From NCBI GenBank assembly GCA_937138495.1, contig CAKZPE010000029.1:1-64000 (forward strand): a stretch of DNA of 64,000 nucleotides. Reading direction: 5' to 3'. Shown here one piece after another: positions 45,307 through 56,330 of this stretch. The stretch is from an uncultured Oceanospirillaceae bacterium (GTDB taxonomy: Bacteria; Pseudomonadota; Gammaproteobacteria; Pseudomonadales; Balneatricaceae). The number at the start of each line of letters is the position of its first letter. The first letter of the stretch is position 1. The notes under the pieces were generated by a model. It worked only from the letters and a program-made list of their open reading frames with translations, was not told the DNA's origin and ran no database searches. The position numbers were made by a program, and so were the translations under genes.

Positions 45307-48300
45307 TTATGAGTGTTCAACAGGCGGCTCTTCCACTACATGCTGGCGGGCATTCGCCAGCCCGAAATCTTCCAGAATGCTGTAGCAGCATGGCACCACA
45401 AACAGCACCAGCAGGGTTGAACTGGCAATACCAAAGACAATACTGACCGTTAGCGGAATCAGAATCTGCGCCTGTAAACTGGTTTCAAATAACAGCGGCG
45501 TCATACCTGCAATGGTCGTCAGCGACGTCAGTAAAACCGCCCGGAATCTGTCATGGCTGGCGCGGGCAGCTGCCGCATGTACACTCATGCCTTCAGCAAT
45601 GCGCCGTTTTACAAATTCCACCAGCAGGATCGAATCGTTCACCACAATTCCCGCTAAAGAGACAAATCCCAGCATCGACGGCATGGTGATATCCAGACCC
45701 AGTAACCAGTGGCCCCAGATCACTCCAATTAACGCCAGCGGGATATTAATCATCACAATCACCGGCTCCATATAGGAGCGGAACTGAAAGCTCAGCAGAA
45801 TAAAAATACCCGCCAGCCCCATCAGCATAGAGGTAACCATTGAGCCCTGGGTTTCGCCCCCTTCAGCGACTTCCCCTTTGAAGACCAGCTTCACATCCGG
45901 ATATTTTTCTTTAAATGCCGGCAGAAAACTCTGCTTCAGATCCCCCAGCACCGCATTGGTATTATTCAGGTTGGCATCAATATCCCCCAGCACAGTCACA
46001 GTTCTGAGGTTATCCACACGGTGAATCCGGGAGAAACTTCTTGTCGGCACTATTTCCGCCACATTGCCCAGGGGAATCACCGCACCGTTAAGCGGATTAA
46101 TGATTGGGAAATTATCAAAATCCGCCAGCTCATCCCGGGATGCCTCATCCAGCTCGACAATCACTTCATAGTTTTCCAGCCCAATGCTGGACTCAATCAC
46201 TTTACTGCCCTGAAACGCCGCCCTTAACTGTGCAGCAATGCTCTGTGCCGTCATCCCCAGACTGTAAGCACCTTCCTTCAGATGCAGGGTAAACTCAGGC
46301 TTACCCGGACGCAGATCATCCAGCAGGTTATTCACACCGGGATAACCGGCCAGCCAGCCCTGCAGTTCATGGGAAGCCACCGATAACTGCTCCAGATTGC
46401 TTCCCTGCAGGCGGATCTCTATCGCCCGGCAGGCCCCAGGCCCGGTTCTTTAATGGCAATGCTCCAGGCCCCCTGCACAGTATCCGCCTCTGCCAGCCAC
46501 TGTTGTTTAAGGGTGTTAATGGAAAAGTGCCGTTTTTCAGCGGTCAGCAAATCCACACTGATCGTCGCCAGATGAGGGCCGGACTCAAAGGCATCCGCAT
46601 TGGTCCCGTAATTAACAGTCACCGCATTTACCACCGGCTCTCCCTGCGCCTCATTCAGAGGACCGGTGACATCCGTCAACTGCTGTTTAAGTTGCGCCAC
46701 CACCTGTTCAGTCTTTTCAATAGGTGTACCGGTGGGCATCAGAATTCTGGCCTGTAGAATATCCCCTTCTACTGTCGGAAAAGCAGAGAACTTAACTACG
46801 CCGGATGCCATCAGGCTTATAGAGATAATCAGCAATGCGATTACACCGCCAACAAAGGCATAGCGGATACGGATCAGCGCACTGACTCCGGCATCTACCT
46901 TCAGCCTGAGCCGGTCAAAACTCTCATCGACCTTTGTTCGCAACGCAGATGCCTTCTGCTTGCCCGCATGCTCCAGCGAGTGGTACAGATGGCTTGGTAA
47001 AATGAAAAATGCTTCGATCAGCGAAACAGAAATTACCGAAATCAGCACCACTGGAATAACCACCAGGATCTGGCCGATATCGCCGGTCAGGCTCAACAAA
47101 CCGCTGAAGATGCATAAGGTGGTCAGGAAGGAAGAAAACACACCTTTCGCTACCAGAGAAGTGCCATCGATCGCCGCCTGCAGCGGCTTTTTACCGTGCC
47201 GTAATTGCTGGCCAATGCTCTCTGATATCACGATGGCATCGTCCATCAGAATACCCAGCGCCAGCAGCAGTGCCACCATCGACAGCATGTTGATACTCAT
47301 CCCCAGCATACCCAGTACAAAGGCACTGGCCAGGAAAGACACCGGCAGGCCCATCACCACCCAAAAGGCATAACGGGTGCCGAAGAACAGCCACATCACG
47401 GCAAATACCAGCAACAGCCCCTGCCAGGCATTCTTTGCCAGCATGCTGATACGGTCTTCGATAATACTGGTGGAATCCTGGGTCAGGGCCAGCGTCACCT
47501 CAGAAGGCAAACGGGTCTGTTCCTCAGCAATAAAGCCTTTCACAGCAGCCAGTACATCCAGACTGTCATCAATGGTATTTTTACTGACTTTAAGAAAGGC
47601 CGCCGGCTGGCCGTTATAGGTCACCTTATTGGCGTCGGTATCAAAATCACTGCGAATTGTAGCGATATCCCCTAACCGCAATTCATTACGCTGATCACCA
47701 CTGATAATGATCAGCTCAGCCAACTCACCGGTGGTCCGTTTTTCATCGCTGAAGCGAATCTGATACTCCAGCTCCCGACCACTCAGTTCACCGGCGGGCA
47801 TATCCACATTCTGACCGCTGACCTTATCCGCAATGTCCTGCAAACTCAGGCCATACTGACGCAGATTATGCTGCGCCACCTGTATCTGAAACTCCCGTTT
47901 TCCGAAGCCCTGAATCTCTACCAGCGGAATACCCGGGGTCTGCAACATTCCTTGTTTAAGCTGTTCTGCGAGGGTTTTCAGATCCCGTCTTGGCAGATCC
48001 GCCGTCAGGGCAACCGTCACTACATCCTGAGTACGGCCGGTTTCAGCCACCACCGGTGTTTCACTGTCCTGCGGGAAGTTATCCACACCATCGACAGCTG
48101 AATTTACATCTTCCAGAAACTCACTGAAATTACCGGCTTCAAGCATTTTAAGCGTCATGATGGCATTCGAATCCCGGGCCTCACAGCGCTTTTCTTCCAT
48201 AAAGCTGATGCCATCCATCGCATCTTCCAGCGGCTTACAAATGCCCAGCTCTACGTCACTGGCCGCCGCGCCCGGATAGGCGACGGTGACCTGTACTTCG

Positions 48301-48422
48301 TACTTATCAATTTCAGGAAATGTTTCCCGCTTGATATCCGGTAACGCCAGAATCCCGGCCAGCATGAATAACCCCATCAGCAGGTTGGCCGCCGTGGGAT
48401 GAGCCGCAAAAAAACGAATCAT
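45307..48422 (-). pseudogene. RND efflux permease split by a frameshift
   Basis: An HAE1/AcrB-like inner-membrane proton-driven exporter. The first frame (48422 to 46419, 667 aa) starts MIRFFAAHPTAANLLMGLF and ends EPGLGPAGR-stop. The second (from 46380) resumes ASHELQGWLAGYPG and runs to 45307. Reading the bases between them in the second frame gives AIEIRLQGSNLEQLSV, which joins the halves exactly. The lesion is at about 46,422-46,430, where one GGGC unit is present; a second tandem GGGC would restore the frame, so a 4-base repeat contraction (or a sequencing error) fits. The break lies in the second periplasmic porter region, and a functional pump is not expected without correction. Confidence 0.88.
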
Positions 48423-48423
48423 C

Positions 48424-49809
48424 TCAGTGTGCCTCCAGCCAGTCAGCCAACCGTTGCTGAGCAGCTGAATCAGCCTGCGGGGCCAGCAACATACCGCTCA
48501 CGGCAGGAAACAGATCCGAGGTTACTATCTGATCTGACAACAGGCTCACCTTCTCAGGATCAAGCAACAACATTTGCTGCTGGGCAAAGCCCTCAACCGG
48601 CTGACGCACCAGCTTTTGCTCAGCATCCGTCAGATAAAGCTCACCTTCGTGCAGGGCAGTACGGGGAACCACTATGAACGGTTGTGGCCGCCCCTGCAGT
48701 TCAACCTGCATATACATGCCCTCGATCAGCGGCGGCTTAATACCCGGCTCAGCCTGCCCATAAGGATCGCTGACGCTGACAATCACACCGACAGTCCGGG
48801 ACACCGGATCAAGATTACTGCTGATCCGTTCTACCTTTGCTTCCCAGGTCACCCGGTCATCATTCCCCACCAGACGAACCTGGGCAGTCAGCCCCAGGCG
48901 GCGCATTAACGTATCAACATCAGCACCTTCCTGAATAAATACATCCGTCTGATCAGAAGGCAGATCAAACCCTTTTGAGAGCAGGCGCATTTGCGGCAAC
49001 GCAAACTGAGCATTCACCAATACCTTATCAATGGTCTGAGCCGTAAACAGTGAAGTATTCAGCCCCACGTACTGATCAGTCTCAACCGACTGGCTGGCAA
49101 TACGGGCATCAAAGGATAAATGTATCCGGGTACGCTCCAGGTTCAGTTGCTGGGCCGCTACTTCAGCTTCAGCAATCTCCAGCTGTGCCTGCAGTACTTC
49201 TGTGGCGTATGGCAGGGCATCCAGACTGTTCTGTAAGCTCTGCACTTCCTGACGGGCCTGCAAAACCGCGTTACGCTGGGTGTCCACCTGTGACTGAGCG
49301 ACCGAGCGCTTTTTAAGTAACTGTTCAAACCGCACCAGCTCTTTAGACGCCAGGCTTAGCTTATCTTTTGCCAGTTTCAGATCCAGCTCCGCATCCTGGC
49401 GGGTAATATCCTGTTCGGCCAGATTCGCCCGGTTCTGTGCCAGCGTCGCTTCTGCTTTTTTCAGCGCCAGAATGTAATCACTGTCATCAATCTGCACCAC
49501 CAGAGTACCGGCCGGTAAAATCACCCCGGATTTCAGCTTCGGATGCACATAGACCACCTTACCGGCGACTTCTGCCCGCACATCCAGCAATACATCCGGT
49601 TCCACTTCACCGAAACCGGTCACCGACGGGCGCACCTGATGTTCAGCCACCAGCATGGTCGTCACTGGTTTGCCTGTATTAACAATGTCCTGATGCTGCA
49701 TCTGCGGCCGGGATTTAATAATGATCAGCGCGATGCCAACCCCGAGCAAAACCACCAGGGGCAATGCCCAAAACCGGCCCAGCCAGGATGCTTTAACTGT
49801 CTGGTTCAT
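48424..49809 (-). CDS. RND periplasmic adaptor (membrane fusion protein)
   Basis: A 461-aa HlyD-like adaptor linking the RND pump to an outer-membrane channel. N-terminal TM anchor at about 12-28, a biotinyl-lipoyl-like segment (VYVHPKLKSGVILPAGTLVVQIDD), a long coiled-coil hairpin (about 105-215), then beta-barrel and membrane-proximal domains. It starts inside the TetR stop (4-bp overlap) and ends one base before the RND ATG. No outer-membrane factor gene is present, so a shared TolC-type channel is likely. Confidence 0.88.
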   Translation of the reverse strand: MNQTVKASWLGRFWALPLVVLLGVGIALIIIKSRPQMQHQDIVNTGKPVTTMLVAEHQVRPSVTGFGEVEPDVLLDVRAEVAGKVVYVHPKLKSGVILPAGTLVVQIDDSDYILALKKAEATLAQNRANLAEQDITRQDAELDLKLAKDKLSLASKELVRFEQLLKKRSVAQSQVDTQRNAVLQARQEVQSLQNSLDALPYATEVLQAQLEIAEAEVAAQQLNLERTRIHLSFDARIASQSVETDQYVGLNTSLFTAQTIDKVLVNAQFALPQMRLLSKGFDLPSDQTDVFIQEGADVDTLMRRLGLTAQVRLVGNDDRVTWEAKVERISSNLDPVSRTVGVIVSVSDPYGQAEPGIKPPLIEGMYMQVELQGRPQPFIVVPRTALHEGELYLTDAEQKLVRQPVEGFAQQQMLLLDPEKVSLLSDQIVTSDLFPAVSGMLLAPQADSAAQQRLADWLEAH

Positions 49810-50441
49810 AATCCAGCCCCTTCTGTGAAAATTCGGTATACATGTTCTGCCCAGATATCGCTGGCAATCTCTTCATGGCTGATATGCCATACCTGCTCAC
49901 GGACAGGCACAGCGACAAACGGTGTGATGATCATATTAAGCAGTGAGAACCCCAGCCATTTAGGGTTCATATCTGCCCGTACACGGCCCGCCTGCTGTTC
50001 CGCTTCAATCAGTGCCGGCAGCATGTCTGCCGTACGTTTCGGTAAAGTGGCAATGAATACTTTCTTCAGGTCACTGTCACCGGCAATCACCTCATCGGCA
50101 ATCAGCCGGGTAACCGGCTGGTTTTTCGCGAAGAACGTCACCGACCGGCTGATGAATACCTTCAGTGGCTCATCCGCCTCCCTGACCGCATCAAAATCAG
50201 ATTTTTGCTGCTCGCTAATACGTTCCAGCAGTGCCAGAAATAAACCCTGCTTGTCAGTAAAGTAGTACTTGATCATTGCTGACTGGGTATTCGCCTGCGC
50301 CGCCAGCTCACGAATGGTAATGCTCCGGTAGCTCTTATGACGGAGCAGCTCAAATGCAGCATCCAGAAGATCTTCGCGACGTTTTTCCTGTAACGCAGGA
50401 TCAGCCGGGCGGCCCCGCCCGGACGTTGAGTGCTGAGTCAT
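49806..50441 (-). CDS. TetR-family regulator of the efflux operon
   Basis: A 211-aa regulator with a basic N-terminal tail (STSGRGRPADP) before the TetR HTH (about 18-68, ITIRELAAQANTQSAMIKYYFTDKQGL). The C-terminal ligand domain is of the CecR/YbiH-like sort. It is first in the operon and overlaps the adaptor gene by four bases. An AT-rich imperfect palindrome at 50456-50483, just upstream, is a candidate autoregulatory operator. Confidence 0.87.
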   Translation of the reverse strand: MTQHSTSGRGRPADPALQEKRREDLLDAAFELLRHKSYRSITIRELAAQANTQSAMIKYYFTDKQGLFLALLERISEQQKSDFDAVREADEPLKVFISRSVTFFAKNQPVTRLIADEVIAGDSDLKKVFIATLPKRTADMLPALIEAEQQAGRVRADMNPKWLGFSLLNMIITPFVAVPVREQVWHISHEEIASDIWAEHVYRIFTEGAGL

Positions 50442-50455
50442 AAAGGTTTACCACA

Positions 50456-50483
50456 AATTAATTAATCAGTTGATAAATTAAAT
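50456..50483. promoter_or_regulatory. AT-rich palindromic candidate operator of efflux operon
   Basis: AATTAAT and ATAAATT flank CAGTTG in an imperfect inverted repeat 15 bases upstream of the TetR start. Position and symmetry fit a TetR operator; there is no independent support. Confidence 0.4.
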
Positions 50484-50672
50484 CATAAACCTTAGCTGAT
50501 ACTTTGCAAATTCTCTCTGCCTGTCAGGCAACTGAACCTTCCGCCGAAAACATACATACAGGCAGGCAGCGCGCAAAAAAGTATGCCTCAAGCCTTTGTT
50601 AACTTGTGTTAAGTGATTGTAAAAAAGAGAAAAGCCGGATCTGAACGGCGGGTAAGCCCGCCACCAGTAATA

Positions 50673-51416
50673 TTAAGACCTGTCAGGCTGAAGTGTACTC
50701 AGTACTTCACTGAATACCGGCTTCCATGAACGGCAGAACTCAGAAGTCTCACCTTCTGTATCGGTCAGTAATTCCAACAAGCCCGGGATTAGCAGCCCCT
50801 GTTCTTTGTACATACCCTGCTGTTCAGCGGCAATCAGCAATGCGGTCACCGCTGCCTGAAAAATCCGGTGTGTCAGTGGCCGCTGGGCAATTTGTCTGCC
50901 GTCAGTCAGCGACTGCTCGCAACTCTGAGCATTTTGAGAGCTGAACATCCGGCACACCAGTGGCCGCTGCTCATATACGCTGCAGCTTTGTTCTGCGGTC
51001 AGTAGCGGACAGGGGGCCCGCATAAAAGCGCCACCGCGCTGCTGAACGTCCTGCTGCATACGTTCAATCAGCGCCAGTTGCTCATCAGCACTGAAGCTGG
51101 CTTTAATGTGCAGGGCTAACTGCACAATATCCTGCGGCGCGGCCTGTACCGGAAAATGGCAACAGTGGCTGCAGCCCTGCTGACAGGCCGTCTGATAGTT
51201 ATCCGGAAAGTTAGCCACAAAGATGTGTTCAGCATGAATAATGCTGTTGTTGCAGATTTTCAGCGTATCTGCGGGGGTAGCCGCATCTTTCACGTCTTCA
51301 TAGATTTGCCGGCAAAGCTTATTAAATAAATCATCATACATGACGCCAGCCTTACGCATCGCTTCGGCAGCACACTCAACGTCACTGTGATCAAAGAATT
51401 TATCCGTTTGAGACAT
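50673..51416 (-). CDS. YkgJ-family cysteine-cluster protein
   Basis: A 247-aa cytoplasmic protein with the YkgJ/Fe-S-type cysteine pattern: CQQGCSHCCHFPVQ near residues 84-97, CPLL-CSVYEQRPLVCRMF near 145-170. The family (UPF0153) is thought to bind a metal or Fe-S cluster and includes the flagellin lysine methylase FliB relatives; a specific role is not established here. The N-terminal 60 residues are helical. It stands alone, divergent from the 599-aa gene. Confidence 0.83.
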   Translation of the reverse strand: MSQTDKFFDHSDVECAAEAMRKAGVMYDDLFNKLCRQIYEDVKDAATPADTLKICNNSIIHAEHIFVANFPDNYQTACQQGCSHCCHFPVQAAPQDIVQLALHIKASFSADEQLALIERMQQDVQQRGGAFMRAPCPLLTAEQSCSVYEQRPLVCRMFSSQNAQSCEQSLTDGRQIAQRPLTHRIFQAAVTALLIAAEQQGMYKEQGLLIPGLLELLTDTEGETSEFCRSWKPVFSEVLSTLQPDRS

Positions 51417-51656
51417 AACCCCTCACCAGGCTGCTATTGCGGACTCAGCGCTGATTATACCCGCCGGAACCTTCTTCCCGCCAACCGGATTCACTGGCTA
51501 TCTGTTCCGGTCAGTTTTTTTTCAACTGTATATATAAGAATTATCCCACTGGCCGATAGTAAAGGTAATTCGCATTTCAATAAGCACGATAAAAACTGCA
51601 CCGCTCTGTATCCACATACGTATGGATAATGTCTGAAGGCAGGCAAGGATGACACC

Positions 51657-53456
51657 ATGAAACTCTATTCGGCAACGCTGACAACACCGCCCCAAAACAG
51701 CCTGACCGGTCCCCGGGCCACAGACACTAACCGGACAGACAACCAGGCAGCACAACAACTGAAAAGCGCCCTGGCAGATCAGGGTTCTCCGGTTAAGAAC
51801 AATGCGCCGGTAAACGCACCCCGGGGTGAAAAATTCACCGTCACCGACCCCGCGGCACCGGTCAAAACCTATTTTGTGCTGGGGGATGAACGCAACGAAC
51901 GTATTGAAAATGTGCTGAACAAAGTGAGCGATGAACAACGTCAGTCGCTGATCAATACTGAAATCATTCTGGATGATAATTTTCTGGCACTGGCAGAATC
52001 ACTGGATGACACGGCACTCGGCCACCTGGCCAGCAGTATCGATAAGTTACAAACCCCGGCCACCGTTAACCAGGCGCCTAATTACGGCCTGGCCACCGCC
52101 CGGCTGGCTAAAGAGTTCGTGGCTGACCTGACAACCTTGTCAGCCGATACACAGCTAAGAGTACTTGAACGGGCGGCCGGCTATGCGGAACAGGTTATCA
52201 GCCGGCCTGCGGACGTTACCTATACCGCTAACGCGATCCTTCCCCATACACAGCCGTCTCCTTCAGCAAACAACCTCTACAACTTCGTCAGCGCCATCCA
52301 TAAAAATGATGACCCGGATACCCTGCTGGATTCCCTGCAACCTTTTACCGACACACAACAGGATACCCTGCTGCTGATTTTCGGTTCGGATAATCAGTTA
52401 GGTCAGGATGTGGTCAGTGGATTAACCGACCGTTCTGAACAGACCACTGACTCATTCCTGAATTATCTGGGCGGGTTAGCCGAGCAGGCGCGGCCGGGAT
52501 TCGAATACGGTTTCAATAAACCGGTTGGATATCAAGAACCTGACCGGGCTAATATCGATTACGACAATGAAATGCTCTGGGTCGTCAAAGATATGCTGGA
52601 TACCACCCTGAGCTTTATTTCTGAGTATCAGTTCAGCGATGAACAGCTCTCTGCTATGACCGATAAGCTCAGCTATATGGACGCAACCCACCAGCGCAGT
52701 TATCTGGAGATTACCCGGGCGGGTCTGGAGACACTGGTCGGCGATGAAGCAGAAGCACTGGAACTGGAAGATAATCCACAGATCATCGAAACCCTTGATC
52801 AGTTACGGGACAACCATCAGACCCGCGAAGGCATCGCGCTGAGCCGGCTAGGGGATGACACCGGCGACCCGGACGGCCGCTACGAAGTCAAAGACGAGTA
52901 CGAAAGCAAACGGGATCAGAAAAACATGATCCGTCTGATGGTCACCGACGCCTGGCTCAATCAGGACGACATCAGCCGCAGCACCGCCCTGAATACCACC
53001 TTCTCAGAACTGAGTGCAGAACAGCGTGACCGGTTAGTACAGGACATCAATCAGCTGAACACTGCAGCAGCGCCACTGGCCCGGCAGGATTCCGACGAAC
53101 AGGAACAACAGTTCGGGCGCTTCCTGACCCGCACGAATACGCTGACAGAAACGGATAATCCCGCTGCACTGCTACAGGCCGAAGCCGCTCAACCCGGTGA
53201 ACAAAAAGAAAACTTCTGGCTGGCAACAGAGTTTGCCGGCGATCAGGTTGATGCGCTGGTTGGCGTACTGCTGACCAGCAGTGAAGCGGTCGGCACTCAG
53301 CTGCTGGAAAATCTGACCCGCAGTGCTGACAGTGTTCAGGCAGGGGAAACCGGCGCGCTTCAGGCCCGCACTGAGTTGATCGAAACCCTGAGTTTCTTCA
53401 GCGAACCGCGCCCGGAAGAAGAACAGCTTGAATACCTGCAGAAGATTGCCCGGTAA
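51657..53456 (+). CDS. Unrecognised 599-aa protein with RGEKF motif
   Basis: I do not recognise this protein. Residues 1-57 look disordered (Thr, Asn, Gln, Pro, Ala rich), then APRGEKFTVTDPAAP at about 58-72, followed by a long acidic, helical region with many Leu-Asp/Glu pairs and repeated phrases such as LSDEQLSAM, LSAEQRDRL and VSDEQRQSL (a loose SxEQR theme at three or more places). No signal peptide, TM or enzymatic motif is seen. AAGGA eight bases before the ATG supports expression. The shared RGEKF after a disordered leader links it to the 219-aa protein at 42743-43402. Confidence 0.72.
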   Translation: MKLYSATLTTPPQNSLTGPRATDTNRTDNQAAQQLKSALADQGSPVKNNAPVNAPRGEKFTVTDPAAPVKTYFVLGDERNERIENVLNKVSDEQRQSLINTEIILDDNFLALAESLDDTALGHLASSIDKLQTPATVNQAPNYGLATARLAKEFVADLTTLSADTQLRVLERAAGYAEQVISRPADVTYTANAILPHTQPSPSANNLYNFVSAIHKNDDPDTLLDSLQPFTDTQQDTLLLIFGSDNQLGQDVVSGLTDRSEQTTDSFLNYLGGLAEQARPGFEYGFNKPVGYQEPDRANIDYDNEMLWVVKDMLDTTLSFISEYQFSDEQLSAMTDKLSYMDATHQRSYLEITRAGLETLVGDEAEALELEDNPQIIETLDQLRDNHQTREGIALSRLGDDTGDPDGRYEVKDEYESKRDQKNMIRLMVTDAWLNQDDISRSTALNTTFSELSAEQRDRLVQDINQLNTAAAPLARQDSDEQEQQFGRFLTRTNTLTETDNPAALLQAEAAQPGEQKENFWLATEFAGDQVDALVGVLLTSSEAVGTQLLENLTRSADSVQAGETGALQARTELIETLSFFSEPRPEEEQLEYLQKIAR

Positions 53457-53481
53457 AACCGCTGAGCAGAAGATCAGGTCG

Positions 53482-55095
53482 TCAGACCTGATCTTCAAGG
53501 ATCATCGCAGCGCCTTTTTCCGCCACCATCATTGCCGGCGCATTGGTATTGCCGGAAGTAATGTTAGGGAATACCGAAGCATCCACAACCCGCAAACCAC
53601 TGACACCGTGCACCCGTAAACGGGCATCCACCACACTGTCTGAAGGGTCCGGCCCCATCCGGCAGGTGCCGCACACATGATAAATAGAACCGGCGTTCTC
53701 GCGGTAATACGTCAACAGCGACGCCGTATCATCCACCTGCTCTGCAGGCATCACCTCAGCGTCGGTCACCGCCTGCAATGCTGGCGCCTGCATCAGTGCA
53801 CGCACCAGCTTATGCCCCTGCAGTATCTCTGCAATATCTTTCTCAGTGGACAGATAATTAAAGCTGATCGCCGCCGGTTCAGCCGGATCTGACGACGCCA
53901 GCATCACACTGCCTTTACTGGTCGGCCGACAAGGATTAAACGCCACCAGAAAGCCTGAATAAGGTTCAGGCTTAAGCCGTGCTTTCGGGTCGGGCGGAAT
54001 CTGGTACGACATCGGATTAAAATACAGCTGAATATTCGGCTGTGCTTCTGCCGGATCACCTTTAAAGAATCCTCCGGCCTGATTAACGCTCATCGACAGC
54101 GGACCGCGCCGGTTAAGCGCATACTGCACCCCGGCTTTCGCCTGCCCCAGTAGCGAGCCAAAGTCATCATTCAGGGTTTTAACCTTTGCTTTAAAGTAAT
54201 AACTGAGGCACAGGTGATCCTGCAGGTTCTGGCCAACCGCCGGCAAATGCTGCACCTTGGAAACGTTAAATTTCGCCAGTAATTCAGCATCACCAATGCC
54301 GGAAAGCTGTAGCAATTTTGGTGAATCCACCGCGCCACAGGCAAGAATAATTTCACAGTTTGCGGTGGCTTTTTCTTCGATTCCATTCTGCACAAAAGTC
54401 ACAGATGCCGCCTGTTTCCCGGCAGTGAAATTAACTTTCTGCACCTGAACATTGTGCATAAATGTGAGATTCGGACGTTTCAGGGCAGGCTTAAGATAAG
54501 CCGTGTTACTGGAGTCCCGCTGCCCCTTACGGATATTGGCTTCATAGACCCCGGCCCCTTCAAAATCCGCACCGTTAAAATCATCACTCACAGGCCAGCC
54601 CAACTGATCAGCCGCCTGCAGATAATAATCGCACAGGGGATGCGCATCCTGCTTCATCGGCAGAATACCCATCTTGCCATCGGCAGACCGGTAGTCGGTA
54701 TTACCGTCCGGATGACGTTCCAGTTTTTTGAAGTACGGCAACACCTCATCATAAGACCAGCCCGGATTACCGGCTGCCGCCCAGTCATCAAAATCTGTCC
54801 GTTGCCCGCGCACATAGATCATGGCATTGATCGAGCCGGAACCTCCCTGTACCTTCCCCCGGGGCACATACATGTTACGGCCATTCAGCGCAGTCTCCGG
54901 CTGGCTGTAATACATGTAGTTGTAGTCCGGGTTGTAGTAGGTCTTGGCAAACCCCACCGGCAGTTTAATCCACGGCAGGCTGTCTTTACCCCCCGCCTCC
55001 AGCAGCAACACTGAATAGTGGCCCGACTCGCTGAGCCGGTCCGCCAGAATACAACCGGCAGAACCGGCGCCGACAATGATAAAATCGTACTGCAT
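53482..55095 (-). CDS. GMC-family FAD alcohol oxidoreductase (BetA-like)
   Basis: A 537-aa glucose-methanol-choline oxidoreductase. The FAD site is GAGSAG at 9-14 with the partner E in LLLEAGG, the GMC signatures are [20 protein letters not shown] and [15 protein letters not shown], and the C-terminal catalytic His pair is in [11 protein letters not shown] and the final NTNAPAMM segment. It is the last gene of the operon, two bases after the enolase-superfamily gene. By context it probably oxidises a primary alcohol or sugar derivative; choline is unlikely because no betaine genes accompany it. Confidence 0.88.
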   Translation of the reverse strand: MQYDFIIVGAGSAGCILADRLSESGHYSVLLLEAGGKDSLPWIKLPVGFAKTYYNPDYNYMYYSQPETALNGRNMYVPRGKVQGGSGSINAMIYVRGQRTDFDDWAAAGNPGWSYDEVLPYFKKLERHPDGNTDYRSADGKMGILPMKQDAHPLCDYYLQAADQLGWPVSDDFNGADFEGAGVYEANIRKGQRDSSNTAYLKPALKRPNLTFMHNVQVQKVNFTAGKQAASVTFVQNGIEEKATANCEIILACGAVDSPKLLQLSGIGDAELLAKFNVSKVQHLPAVGQNLQDHLCLSYYFKAKVKTLNDDFGSLLGQAKAGVQYALNRRGPLSMSVNQAGGFFKGDPAEAQPNIQLYFNPMSYQIPPDPKARLKPEPYSGFLVAFNPCRPTSKGSVMLASSDPAEPAAISFNYLSTEKDIAEILQGHKLVRALMQAPALQAVTDAEVMPAEQVDDTASLLTYYRENAGSIYHVCGTCRMGPDPSDSVVDARLRVHGVSGLRVVDASVFPNITSGNTNAPAMMVAEKGAAMILEDQV

Positions 55096-55097
55096 AC

Positions 55098-56330
55098 CTA
55101 CAGGCCCGTTTTTTTCCAGTGAGTGGAAGACTGACGTTTGTAATCATAAGGCCGTGCATCCATCGAAAGGTGCAGCGTCGGCTCCGTATACGGTGAACAG
55201 GCTTTAACCGTGGCCATATTCAGTTCTATCCCCAGACCAGGCTTATCTGACGGAATGATATAGCCATCCTGCCAGTCGATTTTCTCTTCCAGAACGTCCG
55301 CGTGGAAACCGTCCCAGGTGCCGATACTCTCCTGAATCAGAAAGTTCGGCGTCGCAGTCGCCAGCTGAATGCTGGCCGCCGCCCCCACAGGGCCGTTATA
55401 CAGATGCGGTGCAATCTGGCAGTAATAAGCTTCCGCCAGCGCCGCGACTTTCTTGCCTTCCAGAATGCCACCCACTCTGCCCAGATTCATCTGCAGAATA
55501 GCCGCCGCCCGGTTTTTCAGTACATCGTGGAACTCAAATTTGGTGGTCAGCCGCTCACCGGTGGCAACCGGGATACTGGTTGCCCCGGCCACCTGTGCCA
55601 TGGCTTCCGCCTGCCCCGGCGGAACAGGCTCTTCGAACCACAGCGGATCAAACGGCTCAAGGCGTTTGGCCAGCCGGATAGCCGCCGCCGGTGTCATCTG
55701 GCCATGGGTACCGAACAGCAGGTCACAGCTGCTCCCCACCGCCTTACGGATCTTTTCACAGAAGGTAGCCGACTTCTCCAGATCATTCTGAGATAACTGA
55801 TGGCCGGAATACGCGGTATACGGCCCCGCCGGATCAAATTTCAGGGCTGTAAAACCCCGTTCTTTGTTTTGCAGGGCACACTCAACCGCCAGCTCGACAT
55901 TATCGTAGTCATATTCGCCCTGTGCATTTTCCGGGTACAGATAGGTATAGCTGCGCAGTTTATGGTTCACCTTACCGCCAATCAGCTCGTACACCGGCTT
56001 ACCGGCTGCCTTGCCAATGATGTCCCAGCAGGCCATTTCCAGGCCGCTGACAACGCCCATCATGGTCAGGTCCGGCCGCTGGGTAAACCCGCTGGAATAG
56101 CACTCCCGGAAGAAACGTTCCACGTGATGGGGGTCGTACCCTTTCAGGTAACGGTCAAAGACATCCTCAATGGCTTTTTCCATCACCGTCGGGTGAAATG
56201 AAGCCGCATAGACCTCACCCACGCCCTGAATACCGCAAGCGGTTTTCAGGCTGACAAAAATCCAGTACATCCCGCCTACATGGGGCGGCGGCGTGGCAAC
56301 AATATGGGTTTCGCAGGAAATAACTTTCAT
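55098..56330 (-). CDS. Mandelate racemase/muconate lactonizing superfamily enzyme, sugar-acid type
   Basis: A 410-aa enolase-superfamily enzyme. The barrel shows Lys164 (ALKFDPAG), metal ligand candidates Asp203, Glu233/234 (LWFEEPVPP) and Glu259 (ATGERLT), an unusual THGQ at 208-211 and His309 ([10 protein letters not shown]). The [26 protein letters not shown] set resembles the galactarolactone / 3,6-anhydro-L-galactonate cycloisomerase and related dehydratase group. It catalyses proton abstraction next to a carboxylate; dehydration or cycloisomerisation of an aldonate is inferred. It overlaps the MFS gene by one base. Confidence 0.82.
   Translation of the reverse strand: MKVISCETHIVATPPPHVGGMYWIFVSLKTACGIQGVGEVYAASFHPTVMEKAIEDVFDRYLKGYDPHHVERFFRECYSSGFTQRPDLTMMGVVSGLEMACWDIIGKAAGKPVYELIGGKVNHKLRSYTYLYPENAQGEYDYDNVELAVECALQNKERGFTALKFDPAGPYTAYSGHQLSQNDLEKSATFCEKIRKAVGSSCDLLFGTHGQMTPAAAIRLAKRLEPFDPLWFEEPVPPGQAEAMAQVAGATSIPVATGERLTTKFEFHDVLKNRAAAILQMNLGRVGGILEGKKVAALAEAYYCQIAPHLYNGPVGAAASIQLATATPNFLIQESIGTWDGFHADVLEEKIDWQDGYIIPSDKPGLGIELNMATVKACSPYTEPTLHLSMDARPYDYKRQSSTHWKKTGL

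Noticed and set aside
53482..55095. Choline dehydrogenase betA
   Set aside because: GMC family is clear, but the operon (MFS, enolase-superfamily enzyme, AldA-like) points to another alcohol substrate.
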